From Onchidella celtica (Eukaryota; Mollusca; Gastropoda; Systellommatophora; Onchidiidae), in assembly GCA_963931925.1 (NCBI GenBank), contig OZ007571.1, positions 10,720,474-10,784,473 of the forward strand: a stretch of 64,000 nucleotides of DNA. Reading direction: 5' to 3'. The position numbers were made by a program, and so were the translations under genes. Every line of letters starts with the position of its first letter. The stretch's first letter is position 1. Under the pieces are notes generated by a model. The model was not told the DNA's origin. It did not search any database and saw nothing but the letters and a program-made list of their open reading frames with translations. This document shows, one piece after another, positions 55,760 through 64,000 of this stretch.

Positions 55760-57400
55760 AGACATGGTGGGGGGAGGTGAAAGGGTGATGATGGTGATGG
55801 CGGTACCTGCGGTGGTAGTGGGCTGTGATCATTCATCAACAAGATACGAATGTTGTTTGTCTGCACACATATTTATTGGCCGGAGTCCAGATGGCAGCTA
55901 CGTCATCAAACGAACATGTTTATTTCGATGTGGGCAAATGACTTTATTTGCTACTGTCTTAGATGTTGTGGGTGTATTTATTGAATGCTGGATAACTCAA
56001 ACTTTAGCCATCAGCCCACTGATAGTAACAAATACACAAAACGTGAGAAATGCCGGATGGCTCAAATACACGTACTAGCCACACGATTTTCGATAACCAC
56101 AACACACACGGTTATTGTGCAGAACTGATCTGAAATGAACAATAACAGTTAGATCTACTCCTGGAATTTATAAGACAATACTTCACTAAAAGTAATTGAC
56201 AGGATTAATTACGTAGATAGGACAATCACCTACATTACATCATTACACTGTACAATTTGCAAAGGCTAGGGTGATAATGACAGCAACATTAGCAATGTTG
56301 GGATCAATAGAAACAGAAAGGAATTTCCTAGTGACACCAGAATAGCAGTGGTAATTGTAGTGGCAGTAGTGCTTGTTGTGATAGCAGCAGCTGTTATTTA
56401 CTTTACAGCTGTCTTTGATGTTGTTCTTTAATGTTAGGTGTTGTCTTTAACGGCTATTGCTGTAGTTTAGTAACGATAGAGAGGGAGAAAGCATAACCAA
56501 TTAGGTCAAACCTCCAAAGGTTAGGAAAGAAAAATGTATAAAATTCATCTGTAACAGGAACAGTGTGGTGGATCGAGCTTTTCTGAGATGATCAACATTG
56601 GGCCAACCACCAAAAAAGTTGTCTCCTGGGGACTTGCTACGCTAATACCAAGTTTAGCAGTCTATCAGGCTAAGCAACGCTTTTCTATTTATGGCCATGC
56701 AAGTTTAACATTATACAAGTTCCTTTACTTTTTCTTTTTCGCCCACTTTCGTTCCTTTATTTGACAATGGAGAATGACGCCACTTTGGTCGAAATTGGCA
56801 GAGGGCAGCTCTTACGCTGCATCATTTTCTGCTAATTGTAAGGAACTGGGAAAGTCCACAACAGTATGAAAACTGTCCACAAGAATGCTACTGAAGCATT
56901 TCAATCCTGATCCAAATTTAGCCTATTTATCTTTTCACAAGTTCTAATGCCTTTTTTCAGTATTATTCAATTACCACCACAGGCTCAATTGAAGTCTATA
57001 CCGCAATCATAATGGAAAAGAAGCAACTGAATACATTGGCGTATCTGGTCGTGGAACAAAATCGATTAGTATGTTTTATTTTTGTTTCTTTAATTATTCT
57101 CTGTTGAGCTTAACGAGGTCATCGCTGGGCGTGCAGGCCGCCTATATACACTGTGTTTACTCTCACATTTTGAAAAGAAAGAAAGAAAGACAGTGGCAGG
57201 AGAGACACGGAGAGAAAACCCACAGTTGTAGTTTGTTTCACACGAAGATCAATGCCTGAAATTGATCCCCAGTTATTATCTGGCTGCAGCGGTGTACAGT
57301 TAGTGAAAACTCGGGCCACTCGGCCAGGAGGCACGAAATTCAAGTCTTTGCTCTGGCAGTGTATACCCTGGTGAGGTTACTGGAGAGGAGAGAAGGAGAG
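55760..57400. other. Unique sequence, no supported gene
   Basis: Short frames only, none recognisable. Confidence 0.5.
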
Positions 57401-57410
57401 GTGTGTGTCT

Positions 57411-57605
57411 GAGGGGGGGGGGGGGGAGATCATTATTGTCGTTTCTGTCCTGAGATCCAAGGATAATGGACGACAGAGATCACACTCATCCTTATCCTCA
57501 TCGATAACAAGAAGCTCATCATTTGCTACCCCCCCCCCTTCCCCCCTTTCTCTCCAAGACGACCCCCCCCCCCACCCAAGAAAAAATAACAACAACAACA
57601 ACAGT
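57411..57605. repeat. G and C homopolymer runs and (AAC)n
   Basis: A G run (57,411-57,427), C runs at 57,530-57,575 and a short AAC patch at 57,588-57,602. Confidence 0.85.
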
Positions 57606-57899
57606 AAAAAGAAAAGCAACGAGACCAAATTTATCCATTACTGCCATCTTTTTATTCAGGAAAGTTTGCCAGGACCACTGCGGATTTTGAATAAGAAAAA
57701 AAAAAATTACTTCACTCACGTCGGCCAGAAGAACGTTTCTGTATATTGAAAGTATAAAACATACTTGGCTGTTACAGACAAGACATGGCATGCCACATTT
57801 GCAAGGTAGGCGTGGTAAGCACTAGATCTTAACTGGACTCAAATTCTGTGACCATGAAAGTGAAATGCAAGGCTTAACCTCCTTGATCTGCCTTGATCC

Positions 57900-57921
57900 C
57901 CCCCCCCCCCACACACACACC
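57900..57921. repeat. C run and AC patch
   Basis: About 12 cytosines followed by five AC units. Confidence 0.9.
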
Positions 57922-58001
57922 TAGATAAAAAAGCTCCAAACTCTCCCTTCCACTCCTCCCCTCCCCCAACTACCACCGCCATTCACAATTCTCCAGTTCA
58001 A

Positions 58002-58275
58002 ATCACCACCACCACCATCACCACCACCACCACCGCCACCACTATCACCATTACCACTACCATCACCACCACCACCATTACCACCATCACACCATCATCA
58101 CCATTACCACTACCATCACCACCACCACCACCACCACCACCATCACCACCATCACACCACCACCACCATTACCATTATCACCACCACCACCACCATCAAA
58201 CTACCACCACCACCATTACCACTACCATCACCATCACCATTACCACTACTATCACCATCACCATCAAACCACCAC
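58002..58275. repeat. ACC/ATC trinucleotide array
   Basis: (ACC)n with ATC and ACT variants, about 270 bp. It is the complementary motif class to the GGT array at 55.2 kb, so the two arrays form an inverted pair about 2.2 kb apart. Confidence 0.95.
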
Positions 58276-58279
58276 TACA

Positions 58280-59055
58280 ACACTGCAATCCTGCCTTGCA
58301 AAACTATAATGACAGATTTCTATTTGGCCCCCTAAGGCTGTTTCTCTGGAAATGGATTTTTGGTGAAGCCCAGTCGTTAGCCAGTCAAGTGCTCTCCCTC
58401 CCTCCCCCTCCCCCCTCCCCCCACCCGACCCTTACCAACCACTCCCACATCTTATCTCTGGAAAGCCCCCCCCCCCCTTGCAAAAAAACTCCTCACCCCA
58501 GGCGGCAAAATAACATCCAAATAATCAGCTTGGTGTTGTTGTGAAGAAATAAGCCATCTCAACTGGAGGCCTATGTATGGAGTGAAACAAATCAATGGGG
58601 CTCAAAACAATAGCTCTAACCTTAGTAATATCAGTAACCTTTACGCTGCTGTTGATGTTTTATTGGTAAATTTCCGTTATCATGGGCGTGCAATAGCTAA
58701 AGCTTCACTACCATTCTTCCCCTGGCACCGGTTTTACAATAACAATAATAATTTTAATAATAAAACAAAAAACTACTCTTGCGTTGTGCTTCCCATCTAC
58801 ACATTTGGACAGATTGGCGGGGTGACCACATTTTTGTTTTACAGGGTTACTGCAAAAGAAATAGATGGTTTCAAAAACGTATTAAACCCAAACTGTTTAC
58901 GACATTGACACTGACAACACATGGTGTTGTTGAGAAACTGTTGAAGCTTATTGCAGTAATTTACATATTCTAATGTTCAATGTGTGCACAGAACTTGCAG
59001 ATGTCCTGTCTCGTTCATTCATTAACGGTGATTGCGCGGTGTAAACAGACAGTGC
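58280..59055. other. Unique sequence, no supported gene
   Basis: C-rich tracts at 58,396-58,430 and 58,465-58,480. A plus-strand frame of 111 codons at 58,573-58,908 has no recognised domain. Confidence 0.5.
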
Positions 59056-59060
59056 ATATT

Positions 59061-59538
59061 TTTTTTTTTTTTTTAGTATTTTGTATGCTTCTTTAATCCC
59101 ATTTGGGAAATTGACCTTCGTGTCATTACAGCCCAGTTACACCTGGAGCAGATATGTCGTTGCCACAGTGCAGCATCGATCGATTTAAAAAAAAAAATTT
59201 TTTTCGGGTTTGGGGGAGGGGGTGAGGGGGGGGGGACTGAGTGGTAGGGATAAATATTATTTAATTTTGCCCGGGCAGCGGCCTTTTCGGCCTGCTCTTC
59301 TCGCTTTCCAACTGCCAAGGTATCTTGAACGTGCACAACGTCCGCACGGGCCCTCCGAGTTTTTCTTCGGTATCCGAGAAGACTAGATGCTCGATCCTAC
59401 TTACCATAGGATCAGGAACAGGAAAATATGAAAAAATTCCAAAAAATCCAAAATGCCTGTATCGATCGGGATTAGAACCCCGTACTTCCGGCATGAGAGG
59501 CAAGCATGTTGCCTCTAGACCACTGTGTCCCCCAGCCC
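59061..59538 (-). mobile_element. tRNA-derived SINE
   Basis: Read on the minus strand, the head (about 59,538-59,460) resembles a tRNA. It has an A box, TGGTCTAGAGG (complement at 59,512-59,522), and a B box, GGTTCTAATCC (complement at 59,469-59,479), about 33 nt apart, as in tRNA genes and RNA polymerase III-driven SINEs. A body follows with GCCGAAAAGGCCGC (near 59,280-59,293). The 3' tail (59,175-59,080) is shared with the copies at 14.9 and 30.8 kb and ends in GGGATTAAAGAAGCATACAA and poly-A. The tail presumably matches the LINE that mobilises it. About 480 bp long. No clear target-site duplication. The B box has TAA where tRNAs have CGA, so it is not a functional tRNA. A G-rich/A-rich insertion near 59,180-59,240 separates body and tail. 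Confidence 0.82.
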
Positions 59539-59721
59539 GCCTTGTAACAGCCCGTCTTGTTGGCATATTATTGCCAGGCGCATGACGTTGCTTATATTCT
59601 TGAGGCTAAAAATTCAAGTTTTTTTCTTTTTACTCCCTACCAAGGTACACGGTGAGTGTTAACACTTGATATAATTTGGGCTGAATGCATGTTTGAAACT
59701 GTCTTTTCTTTTGTAGTCTAG

Positions 59722-60315
59722 TACAATTATAATAACAATGAAGATGTTTTATACATTTACAGCGCCCAATCCAAACAGTTTTGCTTCAGCTCTTTACAGA
59801 AAGTCTTGTTCTCTCCATCTGCTACCCACCCTTCCTCTCTCCCTCTCTCTCTCTCTGTCTCCTTCTTCTTCTTCTTCTTCCCTCTTCTTCTTGCTCCTTC
59901 TTATCTCTCTTTCTCTGTCTTCTTCTCTCTCTCTTTCTCTGTTCTTCTTCTTCTCTCTCTCTCTCTATCATCCCCTTCTTCTTCTTTTCTTCTCTCTCTC
60001 TTCTTCTTCTTCTCTCTCTTATCCATCTACTCTTATGATAGACATACATTGTATACATGGACATGCATACATGACGTACTACAAGGCAGAAATGAAACAA
60101 TAAAACAGCAAAAAATGAAGTGAATTGACAAAATAAATGGATTGCGAATGAGACTTCGCAATTGCAAGTTGTTGTTTTTTTGTTGAAAAGGTGGGTTTTT
60201 AGACCAGTTTTGAATTTTGACTCGGTAGCTGATGCTCCCCACACTGATTTTGACAGCGAGTTCCAGGTGGGCGGGGGCACATTGGGTGAACGAGTGGCCG
60301 ATAAAAAAGAGGTAT
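59722..60315 (+). repeat. Dispersed repeat with AGCGCC-type head, copy 2
   Basis: The head matches the repeat at 11.5 kb: ATAATAACAATGAAGAT, CAGCGCCCAATCC, then CTTTACAGAAAGTCTTGTTC and a CT/CTT-rich middle (59,835-60,020). The 3' part has AAAAGGTGGGTTTTTAGACC and AGCGAGTTCCAGGTGGGCGG, which from general knowledge resemble widespread marine-invertebrate interspersed repeats. The stem partner of AGCGCC is decayed here (AGCTCTTT). Length about 600 bp. The class of the element is unknown. Confidence 0.6.
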
Positions 60316-61520
60316 TTATTGTGAGCCATGTTGTTATTCTTTCTTTCCTATGTCGTATCTGGTTTCTTCAAGTTTATTTTACTATGCACATGATGGCTGT
60401 GTAATCAAATTTGTGCTCTCTATTCAGGTTTAACTTTATTTCACTTTTCATGTCTCACAAAGTAGAAAAGACATAATTACCCTCTATGATATTACTGACA
60501 TGCATAAATCATAAGACAGTGTCAAGTCACAATACACTACATTATATTTGTACCAACGTATCTACGCTAGATATTTCAACCGGAGTACGATCTTCAATGC
60601 ACAAACCGCTCTAAAGGAGGCGGAAGAGTTATTCCTAAAATTAGGTTTATAGTAATATTTCACTTTTGAGATCCCCCAGAATCATGACTGTATTCTGCCT
60701 GCTACATCGATAGTTTTAAATATAAAAATATATGATTAAATAGAACATAATCTTTTCCGTCCTTTAGAAGTCACACAGTGCAACACAAACTGAAGGAACT
60801 ATCTAATTTTTGCGCCTACATTAATACATGCTACGCAATTGATTAGATTTATATAATGTTAACCCAATTTTCTCCACAAGAATCAACCTTTTATAAACGG
60901 TCTACCAACGTTAAGTATTCCCATGATGACAAAGGCCTTCCTGTTGTCTGATTGTCAAGTAAATTGTTCTTGTCAAACGCCCACCTAGCCTGACGTAATA
61001 TTGGCAGAGAACAGATCAGAGTAGACAACGAGCTGGTCCTCACACCGGAAATGTTAAGTCTAACACTTTTTCCACTTACTTCTTGTTTTCGTTTGTTCTG
61101 CCACCTGCATTTCTCTGTCAGCCTCTGCCAATCGAGTGGCACTTATCATGTCACCTGGCTATTGCACAAAATATGCTGTGTGAGTAGGCGGGCAGGATCA
61201 ATCAGAATAATGACTCGCTAACTTGGTAACAAAGCACATGTCGACCAAGGAATTTCAGTCACGAGTTCTTTGCCATGCAACGTACATAAAAAACAAAACA
61301 AAATAGTATTCACAATAATCCACATATTTATCTTAAAACTGTAAAAAAAAAACACGTAGTAAATTCGACTTCGGAATGCAGGGAGCCTCAGAAACAAACC
61401 TCTGTCATTATGATATTATGACTCTTTTCATGTAAAACACAGGGAGATCTCACTCTGCCACTCCTTAATAACATACATATAGCATTGTGGAACTTATTAT
61501 TACTGTCATTTAAACTACAT
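60316..61520. other. Unique sequence, no supported gene
   Basis: AT-rich, no recognisable feature. Confidence 0.5.
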
Positions 61521-61527
61521 TCATGTC

Positions 61528-62655
61528 TGTCACGAGCAGAGTTAGGGTCTTGGGGATGTTACGACTGCACGAGAGGCAGCTAACTCACACTCGGACACAA
61601 CCACACAAGAAAAGTACTAAATAACTAGAGCGTATATATGTCAGGCCGGTCAGGCCATAGTTTACATAAATATTAATAACAAAACAAAAGACAATAGAGG
61701 TATATATTCAAACCAAAAACTCTAATTAATAACTTAACCAATGATATTCATGTAACTATGGAGGTACTGCAATCAATAGTAAATAGGTATATTATACGAA
61801 ACTGGATATCAATTTAAAGTGACAGTTGAGTCGCCACTGGCCAGTCGCCAGGCAAACTCTCCATAAATCATATGGGCTTAAATGTTAGGAGAGCCCAGTA
61901 CGTTCAAAGCCTACAGAAGCACTCTTCGGCTTGTAGGTAATTTAAGCAGTTGCCAAAAGACTATATTTTATGCACAATCACTATTCAATTCATCAACAAT
62001 GTGCTATATTATTCCAATCATACTATGGCAATAGATCTATCATACAGGACACTCGTGGTCGAGTGCCAGCTGGGGTTTCCTTAGTCTTCCTATGAGGCTG
62101 TAGTTCTCTCTCTATCTCCGATCTCTATTATACTTGAACAAATAAAATATATTACCATTGCTCACGCCTACTGGGAGGCGCGAACATCAAAATAGCGCAG
62201 CGTGGGCTTTCAAAGGTCAGCCCACTCAGACCTTTCTTTCTAGAGCTCAGTCAGTCCGTTAGCAAGGACTTCTTAGTCTTCAGACCACACAGTTCAGGTA
62301 CTGGCCAACCGGAGATACTTCACGAAACGATGCTTCTCTCGTCTGTATTCACTAAATCTGAACGTTACACGATGTTATATACTAACCAACTACCCAGCGT
62401 GCTAGTCCGCTGGCCCAATTAGTTCAGCTATCTCATAGGTCGAAACCTCCCACCATTTTAACTGTAGTAATACGTCTGCACTATTCTACCAGCCAGTTAA
62501 CGTGCAAAACTTGTCTAGTCATACTTAACAATGTCAACTGTCCCCACCTTGTTTCACCCCTACTCCATTACTTATTAATCACGAACATTAAAACCGACAA
62601 GCGTGACTCCAGCAGTTTAACTTTACATTTATTTACTCACCAACTATAATTTGGC
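61528..62655 (+). mobile_element. Possible solo LTR (weak)
   Basis: The segment starts TGTCACGAGCAGAG, has a TATATA at 61,632-61,637, an AATAAA at about 62,140, and is followed by TTTGGCGAGGACCG, which begins like a primer-binding site (TGG complementary to a tRNA CCA end). Composition differs from the flanks. Against this, there is no second LTR, no gag or pol frame, no CA end and no visible target duplication. It is kept as a low-confidence lead. Confidence 0.15.
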
Positions 62656-62659
62656 GAGG

Positions 62660-63725
62660 ACCGTTCAAGGCCACCAGCCAATTTCTCATGGCCCTGGTAA
62701 ACAACAACAACTCACTCTCAGCGTGAGTTTTAACAATATCCGAATCATGACAATGTCCAACGCTATTCGTTATGAAGAATGACAGGAGGACATAGAAAAT
62801 AAATTCTTTTTGTAAGGACATTTGAGAAACTTTGTTATAAAATTATAGATCTATGCAGAGATTTCGTCGGAAGTGACCCTCAGCCAATTTTGAGCAAAGC
62901 GTCATTATCGGCCATCTCGAGATGTTTTGCAAATTTTGCAAATTGGAAATAGGCCATTTTTAAATTAATGCACCCAGTGCGTTAAAATACGAGAAAGAAG
63001 ATTTTGCCGTGTCGGTAATGGCACACACGAATCTTTTTTTATGAAGGGGGCGTGAGTATGGGAATTTAAATGAGGGGCGGTGAGGGTCCGCCCCCTGATT
63101 AAAGATTAAACTTTGCAGTTTGACACGGGTTCAGTAACAGCCCACATCTCCTGGAGAGCACCTGTTACTGTTGGGAAGATTCGCTTTTGTAATGATGTAA
63201 GACACCGTTCCGCTGATATGGAGGTGTCCAATTTTCTTTGAGCACACTTCCGCTATCAAAGTTAGTGAGCATTTTCGTCATTCATCAAAATATATAAAAT
63301 ACAAAGTTTAGGGGTTAAAAAGCGCGTCTTTGCTATCATAACTCTGCCTATAACGTATGACGCTCTGCGTAAACTGACGCAGGATCTGAAAGTATACAGT
63401 GAGTCTTGAAGCCACCAAGAGAAACCACTTCTACATCTGCACTGTTGTGGCCCGAAAGGAACTTTGACACTGTAACATGAAATTGCATTACTAAAATTAG
63501 ATGAAACTGTTTCAGCCTAGAACTGAAATGGATTTAGAGAGAAGAATGGAGAGAAACATAATTATTAAGAGGATTTGCAATACAAAACATAAAGATTTCA
63601 ATTTACAGTTTGATTTTAATGATTATTTGTTATAAAATGCTTTAAAAGAAGATCAACCTCAGATGAAATAGTGTTGGGAGTGTCAATTGCCACCGCGGAA
63701 TACGGTGTCCATTGTCAACTCAAGT
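62660..63725. other. Unique sequence, no supported gene
   Basis: AT-rich; a single 62-codon minus-strand frame at 62,633-62,821 is not recognisable. Confidence 0.5.
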
Positions 63726-63733
63726 GTGCATTG

Positions 63734-63852
63734 GAATGGTCAGATGGACCTGTGGGCGTGAGGGTCTAGTCAGTTTGTATCAATGGGCGGTAGCCAGATT
63801 GACTGATCAGGCGAAAAAGGGCTAGGGTAGCCATTGGTGATGGACGTACCGT
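63734..63852 (-). repeat. Dispersed repeat R, copy 2
   Basis: The reverse complement matches 13,966-14,086 with few differences (CACCAATGGCTACC, TTCGCCTGAT, GTCAATCTGGCTACC, ATACAAACTGACTAGACC). The similarity fades on both sides, so the conserved unit is about 115 bp. Confidence 0.85.
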
Positions 63853-64000
63853 CAATGGCCATCGGAAAATGCGGCACATGTGGTAATTGATGCTACCAAT
63901 AGTGTTTTATATACTACAAAGGTACAGCTGGACAGTGAACAGAACTCAGTATTTTCTCTATTTGGCTCTGTCACTGTACTGCATCCCCTTAACAACATTC

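Noticed and set aside
54913..55866. 317-codon minus-strand frame rich in T, P and H
   Set aside because: It is the translation of the GGT/GAT trinucleotide array, which leaves several frames open. No domain lies outside the repeat.
59460..59538. tRNA gene
   Set aside because: A and B boxes are present, but the B box is altered, the cloverleaf is poor and the sequence continues into a SINE body and tail.

Overview
This is a gene-poor stretch of an animal nuclear genome, AT-rich by eye, saturated with GATA, GACA, GA, AC and AAC microsatellites and minisatellites. It carries a tRNA-derived SINE, a hAT-like MITE and a relic related to LINEs with a restriction-like endonuclease (RLE). That mixture suggests a marine invertebrate, most likely a lophotrochozoan such as a gastropod mollusc. 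This is an inference from repeat style, not a proven identification. No intact protein-coding gene, rRNA or functional tRNA gene could be supported. Most longer open frames are translations of microsatellites (IYLS, SLSL, HTHT, VCVC repeats) or minisatellites.

Layout. 0-2.2 kb: a (GATA)n array, then a compact 1.04-kb element on the minus strand whose only coding content is a damaged frame ending in an RLE-like domain, then a second (GATA)n array. 2.2-8.9 kb: unique sequence with GA, GACA and AC repeats. 8,890-9,254: a 365-bp MITE with 28-bp inverted termini and a perfect 8-bp target duplication. 10.8-11.3 kb: a 19-unit minisatellite made of two unit lengths (27 and 32 bp). 11.5 kb: a dispersed repeat with an AGCGCC hairpin, related to a second copy at 59.7 kb. 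12.6-13.0 kb: an almost symmetric GA/GATA/GACA/GATA/GA mosaic. 14.0 kb: a dispersed repeat whose inverted partner lies at 63.8 kb. 14.9, 30.8 and 59.1 kb: three copies of a LINE-like 3' tail; the last belongs to a complete-looking SINE with A and B boxes.

15-42 kb is mostly featureless unique DNA broken by simple repeats. 42.65-43.4 kb holds a long TATC/TGTC array passing into three perfect 64-bp units. 50.4-51.0 kb holds an isolated GC-rich island followed by a block dense in ATTA-type motifs, the best candidate in the window for a conserved regulatory element. 51.15-54.32 kb holds two large minisatellites back to back: about 39 units of 43-46 bp, then 17 units of about 65-78 bp, each with a cytosine run. 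55.2 kb (GGT-rich) and 58.0 kb (ACC-rich) are trinucleotide arrays in opposite orientation.

No genes act together here. The biology is that of repeats: mobile elements landing in or next to microsatellites, tandem arrays being homogenised, and possibly a few regulatory elements in a gene desert.
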